A DNA stretch of 64,000 nucleotides from Microlunatus parietis (GCF_013407955.1 NZ_JACCBU010000001.1:5208001-5272000); one strand, 5' to 3'. Positions 34,354-44,791 are shown, counted from the stretch's first letter. Made by a program: numbers and translations. Notes: generated from the sequence alone by a model not told the origin.

Positions 34354-35574
34354 TCACCAGGCCACCGGGAGCTCGGCTGCTCCGTAGAAGTTCTGGTCCG
34401 TGCGCAGCGGCACCTGGCTCGCCGGGACGGCCAGCCGCAGCTCGGGGAAGCGTTCGATCAGCCGGCCGAGCGCGATCCGCAGCTCGACCCGGGCCAACTG
34501 CTGGCCGAGGCACTGGTGCACGCCGTGCCCGAAGGTCAGGTGGCCGCGGGTCTGGTTGGTCACGTCGAACCGGTCCGGGTCGGCGAAGTGCGCCTCGTCC
34601 CGGTTGGCGGTCTGGACCGAGACGGTCACGTACTCACCGGCCTTGATCAACTCGCCGTCGAGCTCCACGTCGACATCGGCCTGCCGGATGATCCCGGTGT
34701 GGATGACGCCGACGTACCGGAGCAGTTCCTCGACACCGGTGGCGATCAACTCCGGCTGCTCGCGCAGTAGGTCCCACTGATCACGGTTCTCCAGCAGGGC
34801 CAGCGTGCCCAGGCCGATCATCTTCGCGGTGGTCTCGTGGCCGGCGACGAGCAGCAGCACCGCGATCCCGATCACCTCGTCGGTCGCCAACTCCTGGTCG
34901 ACGGCCAGATCGGACAGCAGGTCGTCGGTCGGCGCGGACTGCTTCGCGACGACCAGTTCGGCCAGGAACGCGAACAGGTTCTGCTGGGCCAGCGCCTTCT
35001 CCTCCGCCGTCGATGACATCGTCATGAAGGTCGCCGCGTCGGTGGTGAACCGGTCCCGGTCCGCGTACGGGACGCCGAGCAGTTCGCAGATCACCAGCGA
35101 GGGAACGGGCAGCGCGAACTCGGCGACCAGGTCGGCCGGCGGCCCGGCGGCCTCGATCGCGTCGAGTCGGGCGCCGACGATCTCGGCGATCCGCGGCTCC
35201 AGTTGCCGCATCCGGCGGACGGTGAAGACGCCGGTGAGCTTGCGGCGCAGCCGGGAGTGGGCCGGTCCGTCCATCTCGATGAACATCCCGGGCGTCACCG
35301 GCAGGTCACCCTCGAAGTCTCCGTACGCCTCCAGGCCGCCCATCGGCACCGGGACCTGGAGCGGCGCGGCGAGCCGGGAGCGGAACCGGGTGTCGGCCAG
35401 CACCTGCCGGCACAGGGCGTGGCTCGTCACCAGCCAGCCGAGCCGGCCCTCGGGGAAGTAGCGAAGCCGGCGCAAGGGGGCCTCCCGGTGCAGCGCCATC
35501 ACGGCGGCCGGCGGGTCGAATGGCCGCTCGCGCTCGAGCGGGATGCCGTACGGGGCGGGGTCGGTGGTCGTCAT
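34354..35574 (-). CDS. Cytochrome P450
   Basis: 406 aa from ATG 35574 (GGAGGAGA 4-5 bases upstream). I-helix LLVAGHETTAKMIG, ExxR in EELLRYV (E-x-x-R), and heme-binding Cys in FGHGVHQCLGQQLARVE. Style and length are those of soluble actinobacterial CYP105/CYP107-like enzymes. No ferredoxin gene adjoins it. The promoter region holds an AT-rich inverted repeat (35623-35651) directly against a decayed ornithine cyclodeaminase gene. Confidence 0.94.
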   Translation of the reverse strand: MTTTDPAPYGIPLERERPFDPPAAVMALHREAPLRRLRYFPEGRLGWLVTSHALCRQVLADTRFRSRLAAPLQVPVPMGGLEAYGDFEGDLPVTPGMFIEMDGPAHSRLRRKLTGVFTVRRMRQLEPRIAEIVGARLDAIEAAGPPADLVAEFALPVPSLVICELLGVPYADRDRFTTDAATFMTMSSTAEEKALAQQNLFAFLAELVVAKQSAPTDDLLSDLAVDQELATDEVIGIAVLLLVAGHETTAKMIGLGTLALLENRDQWDLLREQPELIATGVEELLRYVGVIHTGIIRQADVDVELDGELIKAGEYVTVSVQTANRDEAHFADPDRFDVTNQTRGHLTFGHGVHQCLGQQLARVELRIALGRLIERFPELRLAVPASQVPLRTDQNFYGAAELPVAW

Positions 35575-35622
35575 CGGGTCTCCTCCGGTGGGTATCGGGG
35601 CAGCGAGGACGACGCGCACCCG

Positions 35623-35651
35623 ATATACGTAGGAATGTAGTATACGTATAT
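35623..35651. promoter_or_regulatory. AT-rich inverted repeat upstream of the P450 gene
   Basis: ATATACGTA (35623-35631) and TATACGTATAT (35641-35651) form 9-base arms around GGAATGTAG. It is the most AT-rich spot nearby and sits 50-75 bases before the P450 start, where promoter and operator would lie. Its right edge is exactly where the cyclodeaminase homology stops. Confidence 0.5.
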
Positions 35652-36003
35652 GGGTGCGTGGAGCGAATCGGTCGCGGCGACCTGGACCGCGTCGACCAGC
35701 TCGGGACCGAACTCGGCACGGCCAGCCTGCTTCGGGTGGAGGGTGGACACGAAGCAGCCGGGCGCCAGCCAGTCCGGGTCGATCAACGCCAGTGTCGCCG
35801 CGTCCGGCCGGGCCAGCAGGTCGGCCGCGACGCCGCCGATCGCTCCGGTCCGCCGCGGGCCGAGCTCGGTGCCGGTCGCGATGCCGCGGACTCGGCCGCC
35901 GGCCAGGTCCTGCACCACCACGAGTTGATCATCGTCGCCGCTGCCCGGGGCGAGATAGCTGCGAAAGCCGTACCAGTCGTTCCTTGATCACGTCATCGTC
36001 CAT
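35652..36003 (-). pseudogene. Ornithine cyclodeaminase/mu-crystallin family remnant
   Basis: Reading leftward: MDDDVIKE, a frameshift near 35985, then NDWYGFRSYLAPGSGDDDQL and VVVQDLAGGRVRGIATG, RTGAIGGVAADLLARPDAAT, a missing middle (the Rossmann core), then DPDWLAPGCFVSTLHPKQAG and RAEFGPELVDAVQVAATDS, ending where the AT-rich repeat begins. These strings match the family in order, so about 150 residues are deleted and both ends are lost. The remaining frame runs on to a TGA overlapping the P450 start codon. Confidence 0.7.
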
Positions 36004-36026
36004 CAGGACCGGTTCATGATCGAAGT

Positions 36027-37694
36027 TCAGAGGCCGAGCACCGCGGTCAGGTCCAGTCCCACCTGGTCCAGGGTCCGGTCGGCCCTGGCGCGGGCCGCGG
36101 CGAGATCCTGGCTCTCCGCCGGCGGAAGCCGTACCTCCAGATAGCACTTGAGCTTCGGCTCGGTGCCGGACGGGCGGACCACGACCTTGATCGAATCGCC
36201 GCAGAGCCGGACCCCGTCGGTGGCGGGCAGTTCCTTGGTGCCTTCGGCAAGATCGAGGAAGGCGACCGGCTCACCGGCCAGCCGGTCCGGCCGCTGCTCC
36301 CGGAGCCGGGTCATCGCGTCGGTGATCAAGGAGAGATCGGACACCCGGAACGTCAGCGGCCGGGTCTGGTGCACCCCGTAGCGGAGGGCCAGTTCGTCGA
36401 GCCGGTCCGCCAGCGTCAGGCCGTCCGCCTTGAGCCCGGCCGCGACGCTCAGAATCCGTACCAGGGCAGAGATCCCGTCCTTGTCCGGGACGGCGGCGGG
36501 GTCGCAGCAGTAGCCGATCGCCTCCTCGTAACCGAAGGCAAGACTCGGCACCCGGCCGATCCACTTGAAGCCGGTCAGCGTGGCCACGAAGCGCTGCCCG
36601 TGCGCGGCCGCCATCGCGGACAGCAGCGAGCTCGACACGATCGAGCAGGCGTAGCTGCCCCGCAGCCCGCGGCGCAAGGCGTCGTCGCCGAGGATCGCGC
36701 CCAGCTCGTCGCCGGAGAGGGTACGCCAGCCGTCCGGACCCGGGATCGCGACGGCGCAGCGGTCCGCGTCCGGGTCGTTGGCGATGATCAACTCCGCGCC
36801 GGCCGTGGTCGCGGTGGCCACCGCCCGGTCCAGCGCGCCCGGCTCCTCCGGATTGGGGAACGACACGGTCGGGAACGCCGGGTCCGGGTGCTCCTGCTCG
36901 GCGACCACGGTCGGGGCCGGGAAGCCGGTCCGGTGCCACGCCTGCCGGACGATGTCGCCGCCGACCCCGTGCATCGGCGTGTAGACCCAGTTCAGCCGAC
37001 GCGGCGCGTCGGCGTCGACCAACGTCGTCAAACGATCAAGGTAGGCGTTGATCAACTCCTCGCCGATCACCGTGTAGTCCTCGGACCGGCGAAGATCAGC
37101 GAGCGGCAGCCGGCTCATCCAGCCGATCCGCTCGGCGATCTCCACGTCGGCCGGCGGGATGATCTGCGAACCGTCGCCGAGATAGACCTTGTAGCCGTTG
37201 TCGTTCGGCGGGTTGTGCGACGCGGTCACCACGACGCCGGCGACACAGTCGAAATGCCTGATGCCGAACGCGACCACCGGCGTCGGCGTCGGCCCGGCAG
37301 TGATGATCACCTCGAACCCGGCCGCGGCGATGATCTCCGCGGAGTCCCGGGCGAACACGTCGGAGTTGTAGCGGGCGTCGTAGCCGATGATCACCCGGCC
37401 GCCCGCCTTGCCCTCGTCGTTGAGGTAGTTGGCCAGGCCTGCCGCGGCCCGGGTGACGACGACCCGGTTCATCCGGTTCGGGCCGGGGCCGAGCGCCCCG
37501 CGCAGCCCGGCGGTGCCGAACTCGAGTCGGCCGGTGAACGCGTCGGTCAGTTCGGCCCGGGCGGCCGCATCACCGGCCTCGGCCTTCTCGATCAGGTCGT
37601 CCAGCGCGACGGAGGTCGCCGGGTCCGGATCCTGCGCACGCCAGGAGTCGAGCCGCTCCCGCAGCGCGGGGTCGAACGCCGACGCCCCGGTCAC
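36027..37694 (-). CDS. pmmB: Phospho-sugar mutase (phosphoglucomutase/phosphomannomutase/phosphopentomutase type)
   Basis: 555 aa from GTG 37694, overlapping the phosphorylase gene by GTGA. Phosphoserine loop VVTASHNPPNDNGYKVY, metal loop NDPDADRCAVA, sugar loop GYEEAIGY and phosphate-binding VVRPSGTEPKLKCYLEV are all present. In Mycobacterium tuberculosis the homologous pair deoD-pmmB has the same order. Next to a nucleoside phosphorylase the useful reaction is (deoxy)ribose 1-phosphate to 5-phosphate; hexose activity is also possible. Confidence 0.9.
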   Translation of the reverse strand: MTGASAFDPALRERLDSWRAQDPDPATSVALDDLIEKAEAGDAAARAELTDAFTGRLEFGTAGLRGALGPGPNRMNRVVVTRAAAGLANYLNDEGKAGGRVIIGYDARYNSDVFARDSAEIIAAAGFEVIITAGPTPTPVVAFGIRHFDCVAGVVVTASHNPPNDNGYKVYLGDGSQIIPPADVEIAERIGWMSRLPLADLRRSEDYTVIGEELINAYLDRLTTLVDADAPRRLNWVYTPMHGVGGDIVRQAWHRTGFPAPTVVAEQEHPDPAFPTVSFPNPEEPGALDRAVATATTAGAELIIANDPDADRCAVAIPGPDGWRTLSGDELGAILGDDALRRGLRGSYACSIVSSSLLSAMAAAHGQRFVATLTGFKWIGRVPSLAFGYEEAIGYCCDPAAVPDKDGISALVRILSVAAGLKADGLTLADRLDELALRYGVHQTRPLTFRVSDLSLITDAMTRLREQRPDRLAGEPVAFLDLAEGTKELPATDGVRLCGDSIKVVVRPSGTEPKLKCYLEVRLPPAESQDLAAARARADRTLDQVGLDLTAVLGL

Positions 37695-38494
37695 AGCACG
37701 GCCGCCAGTCCGCCGAGCAGGGACCGCAGCCGGGGTTCGGCGGCGCGGCCGGCCGCGATCACCTCGGCGTGTTCGAGCGGAGTGGGGGAAATGCCGGCGG
37801 CCAGGTTGGTGACCAGCGAGATGCCGAGCACCTCCAGCCCGGCCTCGCGGGCCGCGATCGTCTCCAGCGTGGTGGACATGCCGACCAGGTCGCCGCCCAG
37901 GATGCCGGCCATCCGGACCTCGGCGGGCGTCTCGTACTGCGGGCCGCGGAACTGGACGTAGACGCCCTCGGCCAGCGTCGGGTCGACCGTGCGGGCGAGC
38001 TCCCGGAGCCGCTTCGAGTAGGCCTCGGTCAGGTCGATGAACGTCGGCCCCTCCAGCGGCGTGGCGCCGGTCAGGTTGAGATGATCACGGATCAGCACCG
38101 GAGTGCCCGGGCCCCAGTCCGGGTTGAGCCCGCCGCAGCCGTTGGTCACCACCAGCGTCGTCGCGCCGGCCGCCGCGGCCGTCCGGACCCCGTGCACCAC
38201 CGCTGCCGTACCGCGGCCCTCGTAGTAATGGGTTCGGCCGGTGAACACGGCCGCTGTCTTGCCGAGCGGCGTCCGGTAGGCCCGCAGTGCGCCGCCGTGC
38301 CCGGCGACGACCGGGGCGCTGAAGCCGGGCAGTTCCGACAGCGGCAACTCGCCCAGCAGCTCGCCGATCTCGTCGGCCGCCGCCGACCAGCCCGAGCCGA
38401 GCACCAGCGCCAGATCGATCTTGTCGACGGCCAGTTCTCGTACCAGCGCTTCGGCGGCGTGTCCGGCCAGCTGCTTGGGATCCTCAGTGGTCAT
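37691..38494 (-). CDS. deoD: Purine nucleoside phosphorylase
   Basis: 267 aa, trimeric PNP type. LALVLGSGWSAAADEIGEL, phosphate-site GRTHYYEG, VVTNGCGGLNPDWGPGTPV, YVQFRGPQYETPAEVRM, and LVGMSTTLETIAAREAGLEV. It splits purine nucleosides with phosphate. It is coupled by overlap to the mutase, so (deoxy)ribose 1-phosphate flows to the 5-phosphate and then, for deoxyribose, to DeoC encoded at 11.7 kb. Confidence 0.93.
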   Translation of the reverse strand: MTTEDPKQLAGHAAEALVRELAVDKIDLALVLGSGWSAAADEIGELLGELPLSELPGFSAPVVAGHGGALRAYRTPLGKTAAVFTGRTHYYEGRGTAAVVHGVRTAAAAGATTLVVTNGCGGLNPDWGPGTPVLIRDHLNLTGATPLEGPTFIDLTEAYSKRLRELARTVDPTLAEGVYVQFRGPQYETPAEVRMAGILGGDLVGMSTTLETIAAREAGLEVLGISLVTNLAAGISPTPLEHAEVIAAGRAAEPRLRSLLGGLAAVL

Positions 38495-38559
38495 TCCGGC
38501 ACTATAGGGTGGATTCTCGCCGCGAGTAACCGGCGGAAATTCACATCGGTTCCAGGAGT

Positions 38560-39321
38560 TCAGGCCTGGCCGATCACGACCGTGCCGTCGATCTCGTCGT
38601 CAGAGTTGATCATGGTCTCGAATCCCTTGCCGGCAAGGATTTCCGCGGTCACCGGTGCCTGCTGCCGGCCGGCTTCGATGATCAACCAGCCGCCCGGGGC
38701 GAGCCAGTCGGGGGCGGCCGCGGCGGCGTGCCGGTGCAGGTCGAGGCCGTCCGGGCCGCCGTCCAGGGCGATCCGGGCCTCGTGCTCGCGCGCCTCGCGC
38801 GGCATCAGCGCGATCTGCTCCGTCGGCACGTACGGCAGGTTGGCGACGACCAGGTCCACCCGGCCTCGCAACGTCTCGGGCAGGGGAGCGAACAGGTCGC
38901 CCTGCAGCACGGTGCCGCCGAGTGTGCCCAGGTTGCGCCGGGCGCAGGCGACGGCGACCGGGTCGAGCTCGCTGGCGTACAGCTGAAGGCCGGGCACCTC
39001 GGTGGCCAGCGCGGCCCCGATCGCGCCGCTGCCGCAGCACAGGTCGACCACGATCGCGCCGGCCCGGACCCGGCGCGCGGCCTCGGCGACCAGCAGGCCG
39101 CTGCGCCGCCGCGGTACGAACACGCCGGGATCGACCTCGATCCGCAACGAGCGGAACTCGGCCCAGCCGAGCACGTACTCCAGGGGTTCGCCGGCGACCC
39201 GGCGCCGGACCAGCCGTTCCAAGTGGGCGGGGTCGGCGGCCTCGGCGACCAGCAGGTCAGCCTCGTCCTCGGCGAAGACGCAACCGGCGGCCCGCAGCCG
39301 CCCGACGAGTTCGGCGGTCAG
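38560..39321 (-). CDS. Putative protein N5-glutamine methyltransferase (HemK-like), probable CTG start
   Basis: About 253 aa. The SAM motif is VVDLCCGSGAIGAAL and the active-site tetrapeptide is NLPY in place of NPPY (LVVANLPYVPTEQ). Family members begin close to M-T-x-x-V-RLRAAGCVFAEDEA; here LTAELVGRLRAAGCVFAEDE is preceded by no ATG, GTG or TTG in frame, and the matching first codon is CTG 39321, 2 bases after the stop of the upstream gene. TTG 39222 would drop 33 conserved residues. Either CTG initiates by coupling or a small frameshift exists. Confidence 0.75.
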   Translation of the reverse strand: MTAELVGRLRAAGCVFAEDEADLLVAEAADPAHLERLVRRRVAGEPLEYVLGWAEFRSLRIEVDPGVFVPRRRSGLLVAEAARRVRAGAIVVDLCCGSGAIGAALATEVPGLQLYASELDPVAVACARRNLGTLGGTVLQGDLFAPLPETLRGRVDLVVANLPYVPTEQIALMPREAREHEARIALDGGPDGLDLHRHAAAAAPDWLAPGGWLIIEAGRQQAPVTAEILAGKGFETMINSDDEIDGTVVIGQA

Positions 39322-39325
39322 CCGG

Positions 39326-39769
39326 TCACCGGCCGTCCCCGCTGCACGGCCGCAGCCGCAGCTCGGCGACGTACTCCTCCGGCGCGCCCGCGGCCTCGGC
39401 CGCGTCGGCGATCAGCCCGACGGTGCGGGCGCTCGGCAGCCCGCCCTCGAAGTCGTTCAACACATAGACCCAGGCTCGCACGATGCCGTCCTGGGCGTTG
39501 GCGCTCAGCTTGACCTTCCGGTAGAGGCCGGAGTCGGCGCTCTCCCACGCGTCCAGCTTGGCCTCGTCGACCGGGGACAGGTCGTAGAACCCGACGAACA
39601 CCTGCGAATCGGGGTCCTCGGCGAGCGTGGGCAGCGGGCCGTCCCACCCGTCGCCGCCGAACGTCAGCCGCCATCCGGGCAGCCAACCGGTGCCGCGCCG
39701 GGGCGAGTGCGGACAGCGTTCGCTCATCTGGCTCGGATCGAGGTTGCTACCGTACGCCGCATACAGCAC
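39326..39769 (-). CDS. Gamma-glutamylcyclotransferase-like protein
   Basis: 147 aa from GTG 39769. YAAYGSNLDPSQMSERCP is the YGSNL substrate loop of the GGCT fold, and the fold continues through FVGFYDLSPVDEAKLDAWES. It lies head to head with lpdA; the homologous gene Rv3304 has the same position beside lpdA in mycobacteria. The function is unproven; cyclising gamma-glutamyl amines is the family activity. Confidence 0.85.
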   Translation of the reverse strand: MLYAAYGSNLDPSQMSERCPHSPRRGTGWLPGWRLTFGGDGWDGPLPTLAEDPDSQVFVGFYDLSPVDEAKLDAWESADSGLYRKVKLSANAQDGIVRAWVYVLNDFEGGLPSARTVGLIADAAEAAGAPEEYVAELRLRPCSGDGR

Positions 39770-39831
39770 ACCCCGGAGGGTACCGGTTCCGCCTCCCCGG
39801 TGGTCGGAGATTGCGTGGAAGAATGCCGGAC

Positions 39832-41238
39832 GTGACCCGAGTTGTGATCGTCGGCGGTGGACCTGGCGGGTACGAAGCGGCCTTGGTGGCTGCCCAGTTG
39901 GGCGGCGAGGTGACGCTGATCGACTCCGACGGGATCGGCGGCTCGGCCGTCCTGACCGACTGCGTACCGTCGAAGACGCTGATCGCGACCGCCGAGGTGA
40001 TGACCGAGGTCAGCGAGTCCGCGGAGCTGGGCATCCGGTTCGCCGACGGCGACACGCCGGCCACCGGGCTCAGCGTCGACCTGAAGGCTGTCAACGAGCG
40101 GGTGCTCGATCTGGCCGGGGCGCAGTCGGAGGACATCGCATCCAGGCTGGTCCGGGACAAGGTGACGATCATCTCCGGCCGGGGCCGGCTGGCGTCTTCC
40201 GAGCTGGTGGTCGCGGAGACCGCCGACGGCGAGCGGTCCTATCCGGCCGACGTCATCCTGATCGCGACCGGTGCGCATCCGCGGGTGCTGCCCGAGGCCG
40301 TACCGGACGGCGAGCGGATCCTCACCTGGACCCAGGTGTACGGCCTGACCGAGTTGCCGGAGAAGCTGATCGTGGTCGGTTCCGGCGTGACCGGGGCCGA
40401 GTTCGCGGGCGCCTACAGCGCGCTCGGGGCCGAGGTCGTCCTGGTCTCGTCGCGGGACCGAGTGCTGCCGCACGAGGACGCCGACGCCGCGCAGGTGCTG
40501 GAGGACGTGTTCACCCGGCGCGGGATGGAGGTGCTGTCCCGGTCTCGGGCCCAGTCGGTGGTACGGGACGGCGACCGGGTCGTGGTGACGCTGACCGACG
40601 GCCGGACCGTCACCGGCTCGCACTGCCTGCTGGCCGTCGGGTCGATCCCGAACACGGAGGACCTCGGCCTGGCCGACGCCGGGGTCGAGCTGAACGAGGC
40701 CGGCTTCGTCGCCGTGGACCGGGTCTCCCGGACCTCCGCCCGCGGCGTGTACGCGGCCGGCGACTGCACCGGTGTCCTGATGCTCGCCTCGGTCGCAGCG
40801 ATGCAGGGCCGGATCGCGATGTGGCACGCCCTCGGCGACCGGGTCAGCCCGCTCGACCTGAGCGTCGTCTCGTCCAACGTCTTCACCGCGCCGGAGATCG
40901 CCACTGTCGGGATGACGCAGCAGCAGGCCGACACCGCGATCCCGAAGGTCGCCACCGCGATGCTGCCCCTGGAGGGCAACGCCCGGGCCAAGATGCAGGG
41001 CATCCGGGACGGCTTCATCAAGGTGTTCTGCCTGCCGGTGACCGGCATCGTCGTCGGCGGCGTCGTCGTCGCCCCGCGGGCCAGCGAGTTGATCTACCCG
41101 CTGGCGATCGCCGTCGCCGAACGGCTCACCGTCGACCAGGTCGCCGAATCCTTCACCGTGTACCCGTCCCTGTCCGGCTCCCTCGCCGAGGCCGCCCGCC
41201 GGCTGCACCTGCACGGCCAGGAACTGCGCGAGAACTGA
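39832..41238 (+). CDS. lpdA: NAD(P)H-quinone dehydrogenase of the LpdA type
   Basis: About 468 aa from GTG 39832 (GGAAGA upstream; ATG 39823 possible). FAD site RVVIVGGGPGGYEAALVAAQ, NAD site IVVGSGVTGAEFAGAYSALG, FAD site GVYAAGDCTG. The redox pair of lipoamide dehydrogenases (CxxxxC) reads AVLTDC here, so the first Cys is Ala. Mycobacterial LpdA has the same loss and works as a flavin quinone reductase. It cannot serve as E3 for the oxoacid dehydrogenase E1 at 19.4 kb. Confidence 0.9.
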   Translation: MTRVVIVGGGPGGYEAALVAAQLGGEVTLIDSDGIGGSAVLTDCVPSKTLIATAEVMTEVSESAELGIRFADGDTPATGLSVDLKAVNERVLDLAGAQSEDIASRLVRDKVTIISGRGRLASSELVVAETADGERSYPADVILIATGAHPRVLPEAVPDGERILTWTQVYGLTELPEKLIVVGSGVTGAEFAGAYSALGAEVVLVSSRDRVLPHEDADAAQVLEDVFTRRGMEVLSRSRAQSVVRDGDRVVVTLTDGRTVTGSHCLLAVGSIPNTEDLGLADAGVELNEAGFVAVDRVSRTSARGVYAAGDCTGVLMLASVAAMQGRIAMWHALGDRVSPLDLSVVSSNVFTAPEIATVGMTQQQADTAIPKVATAMLPLEGNARAKMQGIRDGFIKVFCLPVTGIVVGGVVVAPRASELIYPLAIAVAERLTVDQVAESFTVYPSLSGSLAEAARRLHLHGQELREN

Positions 41239-41377
41239 TCAATCGCCGTTTGTCGGAATTCCTCCACGCACGAGGCACTTCCACGTGGCCATCGCGTGTG
41301 GGCGCTCGCCCGTGGAGAAATAGCGACAGCGCGGCGAGTCTCGCGCGGCGGCTCCGAGATCGCCGCGGCGCCGGAGA

Positions 41378-41845
41378 TCACCCTGCCAGGTCGTACCGCA
41401 GGATCGTCCGGTCGAACCGGCTGCCCTCCGGGTTGCTGTCCATCAGGTACAGGACGAACAAGATCAGGCCGCCGACGAACGGAATGAATGTGAGCAGGAT
41501 CAGCCCGCCGGAGAAGTTGGCGTCGTGCAGCCGGCGGACCCCGACCGAAAGGGACGGTAGGAAGCAGATCACGTAGATCACCCAGCTCGCGACGACGATC
41601 GCCTTGGTCGCCGGTGGCGCGTTCTCGAAGCCGCCGCTGCCGGCCAACTGACCGAAGAGGAAGATCAGCCCGACCAGCGGATTGACCTTCCACAGTTCGC
41701 TTCGGCTCGCCCGGCCGGAGAACTTGACGTAGCCGGCGAAGTAGCGGCGGACGGCCTGGGTGAAGGTGCAGCCCGGCAGCGGCGCATCGGCCGGGTCGGG
41801 GATCCTGATCGGCAGGTCGGAGAGGCGTTCCCGGGAGTCGTTCAT
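41378..41845 (-). CDS. DUF805 family membrane protein
   Basis: 155 aa. A soluble 40-residue start is followed by YFAGYVKFSGRASRSELWK, the family signature, and about three membrane segments (PLVGLIFLFGQLAG, AIVVASWVIYVICFLP, GGLILLTFIPFVGGLILFVL) with SVGVRRLHDANFSG between them. Function unknown. It stands alone between lpdA and a sirtuin gene. Confidence 0.88.
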   Translation of the reverse strand: MNDSRERLSDLPIRIPDPADAPLPGCTFTQAVRRYFAGYVKFSGRASRSELWKVNPLVGLIFLFGQLAGSGGFENAPPATKAIVVASWVIYVICFLPSLSVGVRRLHDANFSGGLILLTFIPFVGGLILFVLYLMDSNPEGSRFDRTILRYDLAG

Positions 41846-41975
41846 CGCTGTGCTCCGTTGGGTCGGGGTCCGTGACCCGAAGAACGTAACGGTGCGGCGG
41901 CCCGGACCAACGGTCTCGTCGGGTGCCGAATCGTGATGACCCCATCACCGTTTCGCGGGTGGGTAGGTTGGTGGG

Positions 41976-42815
41976 GTGAGCGGGGTTGAGGCGGCGGTCG
42001 ACTTGCTGCGTGGGCGTCGGTGGGCGGTGTTGACCGGAGCGGGCATCAGTACGGACAGCGGGATTCCCGACTATCGCGGGCCGAACGCGCGGCCGGCCTC
42101 GCCGATGATGTACGGCGAGTTCGCCGGCTCCCACGAGGCCCGGCAGCGCTACTGGGCGAGGTCGTACCAGGGCTGGAGCCGGATCGGCACCGCCCACCCG
42201 AACCGGGGTCACCGAGCGCTGGTCCGGCTGGAGGCGTCCGGCCTGGTCGGCGTCCTGACCCAGAACGTCGACGGGCTGCACGAGGCGGCCGGTAGCAGCC
42301 GGGTGATCGACCTGCACGGCCGGATCGACGACGTGATCTGCCTGGACTGCGGGCTCCGGGTGTCCCGGGCCTCGGTCCAGGACCGGCTGGCTCTGCTGAA
42401 TCCGGGGGTCCCGGCGGCGGAGGAATTGGAGCACGCCGAGTTGCGGCCGGACGGCGACGCGGTGGTCGAGGACTGGCACGGCTTCGTGCTGGCCGAGTGC
42501 GAACGGTGCGGCGGTCGGCTCAAGCCGGACGTCGTCTTCTTCGGCGAGAGCGTGCCGAAGGAACGGGTCGCCGCCGCGTACGACCTCGTCGACGACGGCG
42601 AGGTGCTGCTGGTCGCCGGCTCGTCGCTGACCGTGATGTCGGGGCTCCGGTTCGTCCGGCACTTCTGGAAGGCCGGCCGCCCGGTGATCATCGTCAACCG
42701 CGGCCGGACCCGGGGCGACGAGTTCGCCGCGATCAAGATCGATGAGGGCACGTCGGAGGTGCTGGACCGGCTCGGTGACGAGCTCAGCGTGATCGGTGCG
42801 ACCGAAGGTCCCTGA
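41976..42815 (+). CDS. Sir2-type NAD-dependent protein deacylase
   Basis: 279 aa from GTG 41976. GAGISTDSGIPDYRGP, TQNVDGLHEAAG, catalytic His in VIDLHGRIDD, and a zinc knuckle of four Cys (CLDCG, CERCGG). LLVAGSSLTVMSGLRFV and PVIIVNRGRTRGDEFA bind NAD. The insert between the two Cys pairs fits the class II/plant SIRT4-like group. It probably controls acyl-lysine marks on metabolic enzymes. Its last 32 bases overlap the converging nucleotidyltransferase gene. Confidence 0.93.
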   Translation: MSGVEAAVDLLRGRRWAVLTGAGISTDSGIPDYRGPNARPASPMMYGEFAGSHEARQRYWARSYQGWSRIGTAHPNRGHRALVRLEASGLVGVLTQNVDGLHEAAGSSRVIDLHGRIDDVICLDCGLRVSRASVQDRLALLNPGVPAAEELEHAELRPDGDAVVEDWHGFVLAECERCGGRLKPDVVFFGESVPKERVAAAYDLVDDGEVLLVAGSSLTVMSGLRFVRHFWKAGRPVIIVNRGRTRGDEFAAIKIDEGTSEVLDRLGDELSVIGATEGP

Positions 42816-43543
42816 TCCGGCGTCGGATCGACTCGGCCAGTACTTCATGATCATCGCGGAGCTCGGTCAGCACCCGGCCCAGCGCCTCGGCCGCGTCCAA
42901 CAGCCGTTCCTGATCAAGGTCCGGGGGATGGGTCGCGAGGATGCCGGGCGGTTCCGGCAGGCCCGCGTTCTCGACGCTGACCACGCCGAACGCGGGATAG
43001 ACGACCTCGTGATCGGCACCCCACAGCTGCCAGACCAGGTCCCGGCCCTCGGTCAGCGACCGCAGCGCCCGCCAGCGGTGCCCGCGGACCGCGTGCCGGG
43101 CCGCGTCGCCGATCGCGATCCAGGCCAGGAATCCCCACTCCCGCAGGGTTTCCGGGGTGGTGATCAGGCGCTCGGCGGCCACCGGGGTGGCCAGTCGCCC
43201 CGTCCGGTCCAGCAGGGCCCGGGATTCGGGCGGCTGGCCGGAGCGGAAGTCGGCCGGCGCGACGACCAGGGACAGCTGACGGCCGTCGGCGTAGGCGACG
43301 ATGCAGTGCGAGCCGCTCTGCCAGCCCTGGACCAGCGTCCCGGCGACCGGCGCGAACGTGCTCACCGCCCGGACCGCCTCGTCCCGCCGCGCGTCGAGGT
43401 CGTCTCCGGTGACGCCGATCCCGGCGTCCAGGTCGGACCAGGCGTCGCCGGCACCCCGGCCCAGCGAGCCGCCCAGTTCGAGCCAGTCCACCCAGGGCTG
43501 CCGCTCGGCCCAGTCGGTCAGCCGTTCCACCAGCTCGGCCGGG

Positions 43544-43554
<11 letters not shown>
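42784..43554 (-). CDS. Nucleotidyltransferase-fold protein
   Basis: 256 aa from ATG 43554 (GGAGGA upstream). GGSLGRGAGDAWSDLDAGI gives the GS...DxD active site near residue 30, as in minimal aminoglycoside-type nucleotidyltransferases; a helical C-terminal half follows (LREWGFLAWIAIGDAARHAV, LRSLTEGRDLVWQLWG). The gene starts 11 bases inside the end of the ECF42 sigma gene, so it is the third gene of that operon. The substrate is unknown. Confidence 0.85.

Positions 43555-44791
<1,237 letters not shown>

Noticed and set aside
39832..41238. LpdA as the E3 subunit for the 2-oxoadipate dehydrogenase E1
   Set aside because: The first Cys of the redox disulfide is replaced by Ala, so dihydrolipoamide oxidation is not expected.
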